From positions 423,658 to 487,657 of the forward strand of contig NZ_MUIZ01000002.1 in the NCBI RefSeq assembly GCF_002154895.1: a stretch of DNA of 64,000 nt, written 5' to 3'. The position numbers and the translations under genes are program-made. The DNA comes from Lactococcus petauri (GTDB taxonomy: Bacteria > Bacillota > Bacilli > Lactobacillales > Streptococcaceae). The notes beneath the pieces are model-generated. The model searched no databases. It saw nothing but the letters and a program-made list of their open reading frames with translations, and was not told the origin of the DNA. Below, piece by piece: positions 1 to 9,647 of this stretch (positions are counted from its first letter, which is position 1; each line of letters begins with the position of its first letter).

Positions 1-3000
1 TGAACTTGAGGCTTTGCTTGACTCACTCGCTGAATCACTTGAAGAGTCACGTTCCGAAGCTGACAGTGAAGTTGAAAGACTTGCTGATTCTGAACTTGAT
101 TCTCGACTTGAAGTTGAATGCGAAATTGATTCCGAAACAGATGTGCTTACTGAGGTTGAAAGGGAATCACTTGTTGAAAGAGAGTCACTGCTTGAATCGC
201 TTGTTGATTCACGACTTGATACTGATTGTGAATCAGAGGCAGATTGGCTTTCTGAACGAGAATCACGACTCGACTCTGATAATGAAGATGAAATCGAACT
301 TGATTCACTTATTGATTGTGATATAGATTCGCTTGTAGATGTTGAAAGGCTTGCTGAATCACTTGTTGATTCTCTTTCCGAACCTGAAAGGGAAAGAGAA
401 TCTGATGTAGAGTCAGAAACTGATTCTTCTATTGATCCTGAATTAGAAATGGAATCACTTAGCGACTCACTGACTGAGACCGAATTAGATTCGCTTATTG
501 AGGACGAATGTGATGCAGATTCACTATTAGATTCACGGTTTGAATCAGACAATGAACTTGAAACGCTTAGAGAGTCCGACTCAGAACCTGATTCTAAAGA
601 GTCAGAATGAGAGTTTGAACTTGAGGCAGATACAGATTCACTTACTGATTGTGACGTTGAAGTTGATCCAGATACAGAGTTAGATTCAGAAGATGAATTG
701 TTGCCTGATTCTGAAAGTGATGATGAGTCGCTTAATGAAGTGCTTTCTGAAGCTGAAGTCGAGCTTGACTCACGTCCCGATTCAGAAGCCGAGAGTGACT
801 CAGAAGCTGAAACTGAAGTCGAATTGGAGCTTGAGTCAGAGCTAGAATCGCTTGTCGAAACACGTTCTGAATCAGATTGAGAAATTGATTCTGAGACTGA
901 ACTGCTTTCGGAGCTTGACTCGGAGTTTGAATTTCGTCCAGAATCTGAGCTTGAGTCAGAAATTGAAGCTGAAACAGAGTCAGAGGTAGAACTTGAAACT
1001 GACTCAGAATCACTTTGTGAATTTCTCTCTGAATCAGATATTGAGGCAGAATCTGAAACTGAGCTGCTCTCTGAGCTTGAGTCGGAACTTGAATTTCGTC
1101 CAGATTCTGAAGACGAAACAGAATCAGAGACTGAGTTCGAAGTCGAAATTGAAGCTGATTCTGAGCTTGATTCTGATGCCGAATTTGTATTCGAATTAGA
1201 ATTAAGTGATTCTGAGGCTGAATCTGAAGAGGAATCACGACTTGACTCGGAAAGTGATGTACTTTCTGAGCTTGATACTGATACCGAAGTTGAAATTGAA
1301 TCACTTGTTGAGGTACTTGTCGAAAGCGATTCTGATACAGACTCAGAAATTGATGGACGTTCCGAAGTCGAAATTGAAGTCGATTCGCTTATTGAGTCCG
1401 ATATAGAATTACGGTTTGAGTCAGAAAGTGATTCGCTAACTGAAGCTGACAATGATTCTGACTGTGATACTTCTTCACTTTGTGACTGTGAGTCTGAGAT
1501 TGACTCTGAGCTTGATTCTCGATTTGAATCTGAAACTGAGGCCGAATGACTGTTTGAGTCAGATGTTGATTCGCGATTCGAATCTGATTGCGAATCTTTA
1601 TGAGAATTAGATGCTGAGTCTGAGACGGAAGTCGACTCACTAAGCGAACGAGAATCAGATACTGAATCTGAGAGTGACTCCCGATTTGAATCTGAAAGCG
1701 AAGTTGAGAGACTGCTGGATTCTGAACTTGACTCACGACTTGACTCTGAGAGCGAGCTACTATCAGAAGATGAATCGCTACTTGAATTTTTACTTGATTC
1801 ACTTGCTGAATCTGAACTTGATTCCTGCTCTGAAACTGAAAGTGAATGTGACGTGCTTGAGGAATCGGATTCAGACTCACGCGTTGATTCGGAAGTTGAG
1901 CTACTTATTGAAGTAGACTCTGAACTTGATTCTGAAATCGATAGGCTAATAGAGCCTGATTCTGAGCTTGACTCACTTGCTGACTCACGATTAGAATCAG
2001 ACGTAGAGACAGATCCGCTCACTGAATCGGAGTTTGAGTCTCGCGTTGATTCTGAATGTGAGGATGAATTCGAAGCAGAATCACTAATTGAGTCTGATAA
2101 CGATGCACTGATTGAGTCAGAAAGACTTGAAGATTCGCTCTGTGAATCGCGAGTCGATTCTGAGCTTGAAGTTGACTGGCTTGAAGAATCAGATTCTGAT
2201 CCAGACACAATAGGTTCTGAATGTGAAAGAGAGCTTGAAATCGATTCTGAATCACTTACTGAGTTGGACACGGATGTCGAGTTTGATTCAGAACTTGAAT
2301 CTGATGAAGACTGACGTTCTGACTCAGAATTTGAGAGTGATTCACTCACCGATGTACTTTCTGAAGCTGAATCAGATATTGAACCTTGTCCTGATTCCGA
2401 GGAAGATACAGAATCAGATATCGATTCTGAAACTGAAAGTGAGTGAGAATCTGATACTGACTCACTTACAGAAGCACGATTTGAATCTGATGTTGAAATA
2501 GATTCGCTTACAGAAAGACTCTCTGAAATCGAATCAGAAATTGAGCCTTTGCCCGACTCTGATGAAGAAATAGAATCGGAAATCGACTGAGAAACTGAAG
2601 TTGAACCAGACTCGGATGCTGACTCACTGGCTGAATTCGTCTCTGAATTTGATGCCAATGACTCTGATGCAGATTCCGAAACTGACTCACGTTTTGAGTC
2701 TGAAAGTGACGTGCTTTGCGATGTAGATATAGAAGTTGAGACTGAATCTGAGTCACTTATTGATCCTGAAGTTGAGACAGACTCTGATAAAGAATCTCGA
2801 AGCGAGTCTGAGAGAGATTCTGAACTACTGCTTGAATTTGAATTTGAATCACGGATTGAATCAGATAGCGAGACACTTTGAGAATCGGAAATTGATGTTG
2901 ATTCTGATTGTGAATCACTCATGGAAGTTGAAAGCGAAGAAGATTCCGAATTAGAAGCGCGGTTTGAGTCGCTTGTAGAATTCGAAACACTTGCAGAATC

Positions 3001-4581
3001 ACTGCTGGAATTTCGATTAGATTCACTTACTGATAGTGAATGACTGGCAGAATCACTCTCTGAATCTTCCACTGAGCCACTTAAAGATACCGAAACAGAT
3101 TCGCTATTTGAATTTCGATTAGACTCACTTATCGATACAGATTGAGAGCCGCTTAATGAATTTGAGACACTTTCTGACTCACTCATAGATACTGAAAGAG
3201 AATCACTCACAGAGTTTGAAACACTCTCAGATTCACTTATAACTTCTGATTCAGAAGTAGATTCAGAACCAGAAATTGATTGTGAATCAGATATTGATTC
3301 TGAGCTTGACTCAGAAAGGGTTTCTGATAAAGATTCAGAACTAGAAATCGACTGGGAGTCAGATATTGATTCTGAGCTTGATTCAGAAAGGGTTTCTGAA
3401 GTAGATTCAGAGCTAGAAATCGACTGGGAGTCAGATATTGATTCTGAGCTTGACTCAGAAAGGGTCTCTGACAATGATTCAGATACAGATTCCGACTTTG
3501 AAATTGAATCCGAATCAGATTGTGATTCAAAGCTAGAATCGGATAAGCTTTTTGAATCACTTTTCGAGTCTGAGTCACTTACAATTTCTGATTGTGAAAT
3601 AGATTCAGACCCACTCACACTTTCTGATGTAGAGGATGAATCACTAATTACAGGAATTTCATAACGGCTAACTGTTGTCCATCCATTTTCATTCGCAATC
3701 CAGTGTCCATCATTTACCACAATTTGAATGGCTGGATTTGTATCCGCCCATTCTGGATGTTTCTTAATATAGTTCGTCCAATAAGTGCTCAAATCTCCAT
3801 CATAAGAAATTTGGGTTGTATAATCTGTCACCGTTTTTCCGAGAGTTAAATTCAATACATTTTGTTGTGGAACAGAAGGATCAGCTTCAGATTTTAATTT
3901 AACCGCAACACTTCTTGGGAGCGGTTTGCTTGGATCAAATTGAACGGTTACATTATCTTTATTCATCTGAACCTTCATCAAACCGTCATATTTTGAAGGA
4001 TCCGTCCCTTTACTGGACTGATAGTAATAACCTTTATAATTAACGTCATAGATCTGGTTTTCAGTGACTTGTCCGTCATCATAAGCAGCTCTTCGAACTG
4101 GACCTTGCAGTACTTGAGCTTCTGATGCAAGTTCAGAATTTGATTCAGATGTAGAAAGTGATTGTGATTGTGACTCTGATACAGAGTTAGTATTCGTTTC
4201 AGATTCACTCGTTTCTAACTTAATTGCGACACTATCTTTTTGAGCTAACGTTTCTTTTCCGCTCTGCTTCTCCACTGATGGTTGTGTCGTTTCAGCATAG
4301 GTTTGCCCTTGTGAAATCCCGGCACCTAATCCAAGACCTGCTACAAGTCCAGTTAAAGCTTTTAGTCCCGAACCAAATCTTGTTTTATATGTTGATTCAT
4401 CTTCTTCACCGTATAATAGTTGGTAAGAAGTTTCTTTAATTTCTGCTTTAACTTGCTGTGCGGATTTTTTGGATAAATTTAACCAGCTAAAGTGCGTTAA
4501 ACTGGAGATTACCCAAAATTTTCCCGACTTATGCATTTTAAAACGTGTTACTTGTTTTATAAGTCCCTTTTTCTTATTCAT
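1..4581 (-). CDS. Serine-rich repeat surface adhesin (SRRP), 3' end outside window
   Basis: The reading frame is open from an ATG at 4581 to the left edge, so 1527 residues are visible and the C-terminal anchor is missing. Residues 1-95 form a long signal peptide of the accessory-Sec type: a KMHKSGKFW motif at 15-23 (variant of KxYKxGKxW) and a glycine-rich core, LVAGLGLGAGI, at 79-89. A short serine-rich stretch (about 123-156) precedes a non-repetitive region (about 157-312) that should be the ligand-binding part. From about 313 onward serine occurs at nearly every second residue, mixed with Glu and Asp. It lies 34 nt after asp3 and is the expected export and glycosylation substrate of the upstream genes. 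The binding region, about 155 residues, is short for this family, and its ligand cannot be read from sequence. Confidence 0.93.
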   Translation of the reverse strand, partial: MNKKKGLIKQVTRFKMHKSGKFWVISSLTHFSWLNLSKKSAQQVKAEIKETSYQLLYGEEDESTYKTRFGSGLKALTGLVAGLGLGAGISQGQTYAETTQPSVEKQSGKETLAQKDSVAIKLETSESETNTNSVSESQSQSLSTSESNSELASEAQVLQGPVRRAAYDDGQVTENQIYDVNYKGYYYQSSKGTDPSKYDGLMKVQMNKDNVTVQFDPSKPLPRSVAVKLKSEADPSVPQQNVLNLTLGKTVTDYTTQISYDGDLSTYWTNYIKKHPEWADTNPAIQIVVNDGHWIANENGWTTVSRYEIPVISDSSSTSESVSGSESISQSEIVSDSDSKSDSKSLSDSSFESQSDSDSISKSESVSESLSETLSESSSESISDSQSISSSESTSETLSESSSESISDSQSISSSESLSETLSESSSESISDSQSISGSESTSESEVISESESVSNSVSDSLSVSMSESESVSNSLSGSQSVSISESNRNSNSESVSVSLSGSVEDSESDSASHSLSVSESNRNSSSDSASVSNSTSDSNRASNSESSSLSTSMSDSQSESTSISDSQSVSLSDSIRDSNSNSSSSSESLSDSLRDSLSESVSTSGSISDSDSVSTSISTSQSTSLSDSKRESVSESASESLASNSETNSASESASESGSTSVSQSISDSISSSESGKGSISDSISESLSVSESISTSDSNRASVSESVSDSHSLSVSESISDSVSSSESGQGSISDSASESTSVSESLSNSESERQSSSDSSSESNSTSVSNSVSDSESISSSLSHSEPIVSGSESDSSSQSTSSSESTRDSQSESSSLSDSISASLSDSISDSASNSSSHSESTRDSNSDSVSGSVSTSDSNRESASESSSESGSISLSISESSSESTSISSSTSESTRESESDSSSTSHSLSVSEQESSSDSASESSKNSSSDSSSDSSSLSESSRESSSESSSLSTSLSDSNRESLSDSVSDSRSLSESTSVSDSASNSHKDSQSDSNRESTSDSNSHSASVSDSNRESSSESISDSQSQSEEVSQSESLSASVSESLSDSNRNSISDSISESTSISTSERPSISESVSESLSTSTSTSDSISTSVSVSSSESTSLSESSRDSSSDSASESLNSNSNTNSASESSSESASISTSNSVSDSVSSSESGRNSSSDSSSESSSVSDSASISDSERNSQSDSESVSSSTSDSVSASISDSSSDSGRNSNSESSSESSSVSESISQSDSERVSTSDSSSDSSSNSTSVSASESLSASESGRESSSTSASESTSLSDSSSLSESGNNSSSESNSVSGSTSTSQSVSESVSASSSNSHSDSLESGSESDSLSVSSSLSDSNRESNSESASHSSSISESNSVSVSESLSDSISNSGSIEESVSDSTSDSLSLSGSERESTSDSASLSTSTSESISQSISESSSISSSLSESSRDSRSESQSASDSQSVSSRESTSDSSSDSLSTSDSLSTSVSTSVSESISHSTSSRESSSESASLSTSLSASERDSSSDSASESSKASSS
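3245..3480 (-). repeat. Three tandem 72-bp repeats within the SRR-coding region
   Basis: The segment containing agggtttctga recurs with a period of exactly 72 bp (24 codons), at 3317, 3389 and 3461, with only a few substitutions between units. The rest of the serine-rich region is repetitive in protein (Ser-x-Ser-x) but not in DNA, because all six serine codons are mixed. These units are therefore a recent local duplication and a likely site of length variation. Confidence 0.8.
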
Positions 4582-4615
4582 TAACCTTTTTCTTTCTTTT
4601 AATTTGTCAATACTT

Positions 4616-5059
4616 TTATACTGTTTCTGTACCTTTACTTGCATGAATTATCTTTATTTTTTTAAATAAAAGCTCACGCATCCCCATATTAATAAGAGAA
4701 ATAGAGTAAAAATATGCACCCATTGGATATGTTACATCACCTCCTTTACCTTCAAAAACACATGTCTCCATTAATTTTCCTGAGCGCTCGTAGAATTCCA
4801 TTTTTATTAAAACTGAGTCTTGAGGTTCACAAGTAAAGTCAGTTATTAATTCATAGTGCTTTCCACGCTTTAAAAGGGGAAGTTGTAGCAACGTGCGCTC
4901 CCCTTGGTAGAGAGAATTGGAAGTCCACTTCACAATAGTTGCCCCCGAAGGAAAAAAATTATTCGTGAAATAAACTGTATGATCCGAGCGGTATACAATT
5001 TTTGCACCATATTTGTAAAAATTTATTTGCGAAGTATTCCAGACTATGTCAAAATCCAT
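4616..5059 (-). CDS. asp3: Accessory Sec system protein Asp3
   Basis: A 147-residue protein resembling Asp3 in length, in composition (many aromatic residues, beta-rich) and in position directly after asp2. In streptococci Asp1, Asp2 and Asp3 form a cytoplasmic complex that brings glycosylated SRR preprotein to SecA2 and is required for export. The start overlaps the end of asp2 by 11 nt, which suggests coupled translation. No signal peptide or membrane segment is visible. Confidence 0.88.
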   Translation of the reverse strand: MDFDIVWNTSQINFYKYGAKIVYRSDHTVYFTNNFFPSGATIVKWTSNSLYQGERTLLQLPLLKRGKHYELITDFTCEPQDSVLIKMEFYERSGKLMETCVFEGKGGDVTYPMGAYFYSISLINMGMRELLFKKIKIIHASKGTETV

Positions 5060-6602
5060 TTTGTTTCCTCTCTCGACCGTAAGTTTCCACTAAAATTCGA
5101 TTATATTGATTAATAAACCATTGATTAATTGCCTGTGAATTATCATTATGGCGCCCAGGTATTCCTTTGCCTATGACTGCTGAATCCTTGTCAGATAAGG
5201 CTGTGATAATATTGGGGTACGCATTTTTATCGTAGTCATCATTTTTCATATAGGAAATGATAAAACGTGTATTTGAAAAATCTGACTTCTCAAATGAATC
5301 CCAAAAGCGTTGATTCAAAATCTCTACACCCTCCTCTGAGAGGCTCCCTGACAACGAGTGTAAAATATCTAAAGAAGTGGGAAATCCTCCTGGTCTTACA
5401 AGCTCTTCATTAGAAGCTATGTCACCAATATTCACTAAAGGTTTACCCACGATAACATAACCAGGCGACAGTTCACTTGCATAATAAAGGGCTCCATAAG
5501 TTCCCATCGAAAGTCCTGACAAGATGAGTTGGTCACTTGTAAAATGAAGTTCTTGTAAATACCTCTGAATAATCTCAATCAACTGCCTTTCAAGTTCCAT
5601 ACTTCCCATATAAAAACTTCCCCCTTCCAACCGAGGATCAGTAATCAGCAAAAACGGTGTCCCTAGCTTCTTCATCATAAAGAAACCTTCGAAACCTTCA
5701 GCTGATCGATAGCCTGAGAAGTAGACATTAAGTGGTGGTTTTAAATCTCCTGGATGAAAGTAGTAAAAAAGTTCTTGGTTTCTTTCATCCACAATTTTTC
5801 TACCACCAAGAATGTACTCTCCATAATGTTGACGAGAATCTCTAAAGTGCAAAGGTCCAACTTTTAAAGTACCAGATCCTGTAGCTGTTAGCGATAAACT
5901 TAAGTAACCGATATTTTTCTCATAGGGAACTTCTATTCCTTTTTTTATCTCTTCTTGTGTGTAAACTCGTCTTTCAATGATTTGGCTGCTTCCCTCAAGT
6001 ATTTTAAGTAGCGTGAAGGAAATCTTTGCGTTGCCTTGGCATTCAAACTCTAACCATATTTTTTTAGAACGGCCATACATGCCAATATTATGCTGCCATG
6101 TTACTAAGAAATTTTGAGAAAATCCGGAAAAATCTCCTGTTAATTGCAGATAATCCTGCCCATATATTTCAATCTCTCCTCTAAATTCATCATTTACTGT
6201 TAGAGTGTTCACATGAAGTTTTGAACCCATTTGTCCGGAAAAGAAATTTTGCGATACACTCCTTATCACTTCTTCTTTTTTATCTTCTGTGTTCATAAAT
6301 AAGGGACATTTTTTTAAGGCAAAATCTTGAGGAATCTCTTCTTCATAATCTTGATTAATAATCAGACTATAAGCTTCAATAACTTTTGAAAACTTAGCCA
6401 CTTGTGTCCAGTTTATTTCGTCTGTACATATCACAGCATCAAATGTTCGTCCCTTCCTCTTCTTCATGAGTGCAAGAGCCTCCTCATCTGTTCCTGCCCA
6501 CATATCAAAATAGGTCCACTCCAGTTTGTCTCTGTCTTGCAAGGATATGTACTCTTGCCAGTTTTTTTGACCGATTTGTAAAACGTGTGTCTTTTTATTC
6601 AT
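5049..6602 (-). CDS. asp2: Accessory Sec system protein Asp2 (SRRP O-acetyltransferase)
   Basis: A 517-residue protein. It carries the GLSMGTYGA nucleophile elbow with Ser at about 365 and a late His in GRHND at about 485, close to the known S. gordonii Asp2 catalytic positions. Family knowledge: Asp2 is an alpha/beta-hydrolase-fold enzyme that acetylates GlcNAc on the SRR adhesin and also takes part in transport with Asp1 and Asp3. The start overlaps asp1 by 8 nt. The visible catalytic residues suggest it is active and not only structural. Confidence 0.92.
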   Translation of the reverse strand: MNKKTHVLQIGQKNWQEYISLQDRDKLEWTYFDMWAGTDEEALALMKKRKGRTFDAVICTDEINWTQVAKFSKVIEAYSLIINQDYEEEIPQDFALKKCPLFMNTEDKKEEVIRSVSQNFFSGQMGSKLHVNTLTVNDEFRGEIEIYGQDYLQLTGDFSGFSQNFLVTWQHNIGMYGRSKKIWLEFECQGNAKISFTLLKILEGSSQIIERRVYTQEEIKKGIEVPYEKNIGYLSLSLTATGSGTLKVGPLHFRDSRQHYGEYILGGRKIVDERNQELFYYFHPGDLKPPLNVYFSGYRSAEGFEGFFMMKKLGTPFLLITDPRLEGGSFYMGSMELERQLIEIIQRYLQELHFTSDQLILSGLSMGTYGALYYASELSPGYVIVGKPLVNIGDIASNEELVRPGGFPTSLDILHSLSGSLSEEGVEILNQRFWDSFEKSDFSNTRFIISYMKNDDYDKNAYPNIITALSDKDSAVIGKGIPGRHNDNSQAINQWFINQYNRILVETYGRERKQNGF

Positions 6603-8169
6603 TTATTCCTCCTAAAATTTGGCATATCTTCTCTCTAAGAGCAACTCCTGAATATTTTTTTATTTGTTGGACAGCGAACATCCGTGCTTCTTGCCAGTGT
6701 TTTAATCGATCCAGATAATAACTTAATCCTTGGTAAAGTTCGGTCCAGTCCGCGATCACTAAACCATTTTTATAGGCTTGCACATATTCTGTTTCCACTT
6801 GATTTATCTGAGGAATACCTGCACTTATACCTGCAATCTGAGTAAAAAGATCAGGCTCTTCTCTTAAGTCAATAATTAATCGTGTTTCGTTAATGATTCT
6901 AAATAGCTCATCATCACTGTTTATTATCTGAAGGTCAAAACTTTTCCATAATTGCATTACCCCTTTTACTTCAGGGTTAGTCTTTTTCAAAAGTGTTGCA
7001 TCGATAGAATTTTCTCCTGTCAACATGGGGAGCAGTTCTTCTACAAGCGGCATTTCTTCGGGAAATTTTTCAATAAAAAGAGCACGTATTTTTGCTGAAA
7101 AAGCCGAAATTAAGGGATGCGATGCCATACGTATAATAATTCGAAAACTTCTTTCAACTTCGCAATTATCAAAGACATCAACTAAATAAGAAAAAAGTAT
7201 CTCTATGGCTTGTCCAATTGCTTCTTTTGTCATGTCTCGGCTCTCAAAATAAATAACTTCTTCTTTTAACTCATGACTTCTGCTTAATTCGAATCGCGTA
7301 TCATAAGGACTAATGCGGTGGATTTTGCTTTCTTCAGTAAATGCTTTTACTTTCTGCATATTCTGATTCGAATCCACAATCACAGCAAAGCACTGTCCAG
7401 TAACTTCTTCTAATTCTTTTTGAGTTTTTATTTTACTACTTAAACGATTGCCAAATAGTGAGAGTGTCATCTTTGGAAGAACTTTACTTTTCTGGAAATA
7501 AGGTAAGTTCTTTTCTGTCAATGATACGATTATTGAATCATCTGCACCAAGTTGTTCATAATAACTCTCTAATTTTTCAAACTTAATTTCTTCTAAGCTC
7601 TCATAGTATCTTTGCCTTAGTCCTGCTGAATATTCTTCATTTACCTCACACGCAGCATCTTTATATGTGCGAATAACCCAGTGTTCTTGCTGATTCAAAT
7701 ACTCCTTATAGCAAAAGTTGCCATCTTCATAAATATCACGACTAGAAATAAAACCGCGGTCATCATAGATTTCGACTAAAGTTACCTTTCCTCCACTAAT
7801 ATATGTCACTTCAGAAATATAAGATGCTTCTCCTAAAGTAATCTGACCAATAAGTGCCTCTTCCTGATAAACTAAAATATTAAATGGCGTATAAGAAAAA
7901 GTCGCCGTATCAGGAAAATTTAAATCCTTCAATGTTAAGCTTTTTTGCTCCACGTGTTTGATTGTTTGTAACTCATCAAAAATGCTTACATAGCTGCTTT
8001 CTAACAAATCATAGCGGTGAAGGAAGTAACGGAGTTCAGGCATATAATCACTGATAAGAATTTTATAGGCAACATCAGAAGACATGAAAGACTGTATCTG
8101 TCCCATCAGATCATCTGTAGACATGCCTGACTGTATTTTTTTATTCCAGGCCGGTACAAAATAAATCAT
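6595..8169 (-). CDS. asp1: Accessory Sec system protein Asp1
   Basis: A 524-residue protein starting MIYFVPAWNK, the typical Asp1 N-terminus. Asp1 has a degenerate GT-B glycosyltransferase-like fold and binds Asp2/Asp3 and the adhesin. It follows secY2 by 21 nt and overlaps asp2 by 8 nt. A GGAG ribosome binding site lies 9 nt before the ATG. No membrane segment is seen, consistent with a cytoplasmic or peripheral membrane role. Confidence 0.9.
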   Translation of the reverse strand: MIYFVPAWNKKIQSGMSTDDLMGQIQSFMSSDVAYKILISDYMPELRYFLHRYDLLESSYVSIFDELQTIKHVEQKSLTLKDLNFPDTATFSYTPFNILVYQEEALIGQITLGEASYISEVTYISGGKVTLVEIYDDRGFISSRDIYEDGNFCYKEYLNQQEHWVIRTYKDAACEVNEEYSAGLRQRYYESLEEIKFEKLESYYEQLGADDSIIVSLTEKNLPYFQKSKVLPKMTLSLFGNRLSSKIKTQKELEEVTGQCFAVIVDSNQNMQKVKAFTEESKIHRISPYDTRFELSRSHELKEEVIYFESRDMTKEAIGQAIEILFSYLVDVFDNCEVERSFRIIIRMASHPLISAFSAKIRALFIEKFPEEMPLVEELLPMLTGENSIDATLLKKTNPEVKGVMQLWKSFDLQIINSDDELFRIINETRLIIDLREEPDLFTQIAGISAGIPQINQVETEYVQAYKNGLVIADWTELYQGLSYYLDRLKHWQEARMFAVQQIKKYSGVALREKICQILGGINE

Positions 8170-8190
8170 CGTTTTTTTCTCCTTCTATTT

Positions 8191-9438
8191 TTATAATCCT
8201 TCAACTTCCGGTATAAAAGCACCATAATCATTTCGATGGTAGTATCTTGAAAACTGCACTGTGATTTCTCGCATCAAAATCATAAGTATGAGCCAAGTAG
8301 GAACGAAATAAGCCCAAACACTGATATGAGGCCAATAAAGAGCAGCAAACATAGGTAGACCGATTATCGTACAGTTTAGTGCGGCTGAAATCCCTGCCAT
8401 GCGAGAGACGTTATGAAAAAGATAACGCTCTGTATTTTTTCCTGGATAAACGTTATTAAAGTAATCTCCACTTTTTTTCAAATTATCTGCAATTTCTTTA
8501 TAATCAATATTGACATAGGCAAAACCGTAAGTCAGTAGGACCAAACTAATAAGAAGGAGTATAACACCCAAAATATGATCCAACTGCACCTGTTCGTAAA
8601 GAAAACTTAAGAACTGATTATTTTTATCCCAACTTTTTAGCATGAATAGAATATACTGCGGAAATAAGACTACACTGAAAGCATACATAAATGGCATTCC
8701 TCCCGCTGGATTTGTGGGAATAGGAAGGTAGGATTGTGCAGCGAAACGGTCATCCAACATCACATGCATCAAAGGTAACCGACGTTCTCCTTGATAAAAT
8801 CTAAAAATCATGAAAGATATTAGCAAAAGAAGGGTAAAAGCTAAAAGCCAACCTAAAAGAGTGATGATACCATGATAATTCTTCACTAAAGGCTCCAGAA
8901 AGCGAGCAGGCCAATTTCGAAGCATGCTTACTAAAATAATGATAGTAGGTCCGCCTATACCATAATCTGTATTAAGATTGCCTAACCAGATAAGGACAGC
9001 TAAACCAGCTACGAGTATCAAAGCTAAAGAGAGATTACCAATAGGTTTATAGACATCTCCCAAAATTTCAACCTGCGTTATAATACTAAAACTCTGAACC
9101 AAACCCAGCAGAATACTAAAAATATATTTCATGCGATAATTTTGCTGGGGAGTGAAACTTTCAATATGAAAGACTTTACTGACCGTAAGCACTCTCCAAA
9201 AAATCATAGCTGACATCCACGGTCCTAGCCCTAAAGAAAACAATGACAGTCTGTCAATAGAAAGTCCGGTCATACTCATTGCAAAAGATAGACCAACTGT
9301 TTTACGCGAAAGTTCATATAGAGCTTGAGCATCTATTCCAGGAATAAGTATATTACTCCCCAATATATAGATGAGCACGATCATGAGTGAAAAGAGAAGA
9401 CGTTTAATAGCCTTTTGCTTATAAATTGTTAAACTCAT
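8191..9438 (-). CDS. secY2: Accessory Sec translocon channel SecY2
   Basis: A 415-residue polytopic membrane protein. The N-terminus resembles SecY, with a basic stretch, a first hydrophobic segment and the motif SNILIPGID, followed by about ten hydrophobic segments. It is shorter than housekeeping SecY and lies between the glycosyltransferase genes and asp1, as in streptococcal aSec loci. It forms the dedicated membrane channel for the SRR adhesin with SecA2. The AAAGGA ribosome binding site is about 11 nt from the ATG. Confidence 0.93.
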   Translation of the reverse strand: MSLTIYKQKAIKRLLFSLMIVLIYILGSNILIPGIDAQALYELSRKTVGLSFAMSMTGLSIDRLSLFSLGLGPWMSAMIFWRVLTVSKVFHIESFTPQQNYRMKYIFSILLGLVQSFSIITQVEILGDVYKPIGNLSLALILVAGLAVLIWLGNLNTDYGIGGPTIIILVSMLRNWPARFLEPLVKNYHGIITLLGWLLAFTLLLLISFMIFRFYQGERRLPLMHVMLDDRFAAQSYLPIPTNPAGGMPFMYAFSVVLFPQYILFMLKSWDKNNQFLSFLYEQVQLDHILGVILLLISLVLLTYGFAYVNIDYKEIADNLKKSGDYFNNVYPGKNTERYLFHNVSRMAGISAALNCTIIGLPMFAALYWPHISVWAYFVPTWLILMILMREITVQFSRYYHRNDYGAFIPEVEGL

Positions 9439-9467
9439 CTTTTATGTTTTCCTTTTTTTTAAAATAA

Positions 9468-9647
9468 TCATTTTACAAGTGTGAGAATTATTCTCAGAAG
9501 TCCAATAAGGATACCAGATAACAAAAGGATTGAGGTCGCAATCACAATTCGATTTTTTATCTGATGTTTTGGTCTTAAGCGTGATTCCTCTTCGATTTTG
9601 GCTTGTTTCTCTTGGATTTTTATTAAAACGGGATCTTGATTTTTCAT
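9468..9647 (-). CDS. Small single-pass membrane protein, Asp4-like aSec component
   Basis: A 59-residue ORF. Its ATG overlaps the gtfB stop by 4 nt (ATGA), and secY2 starts 29 nt after it. The N-terminal half is charged and probably helical (KIQEKQAKIEEES); the C-terminal half is one hydrophobic helix (about residues 37-57). Size, topology and position match the small Asp4 or Asp5 proteins of streptococcal loci, which are thought to act like SecE or SecG. Here it sits between gtfB and secY2 and no second small gene is seen. A longer ORF in another frame (9442-9672) covers the same DNA but has no membrane segment and looks spurious. Confidence 0.72.
   Translation of the reverse strand: MKNQDPVLIKIQEKQAKIEEESRLRPKHQIKNRIVIATSILLLSGILIGLLRIILTLVK

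Noticed and set aside
6..2954. Many long open frames on the plus strand (for example 14-610 and 1853-2314) and other minus-strand frames in 732-3578
   Set aside because: They are by-products of the Ser-x-Ser-x repeat on the minus strand. They lack ribosome binding sites, and the continuous frame from 4581 explains the whole region.
1..3650. Repetitive DNA that could suggest a CRISPR array or satellite
   Set aside because: There are no constant repeats with unique spacers; the periodicity follows codons of a Ser-rich protein.
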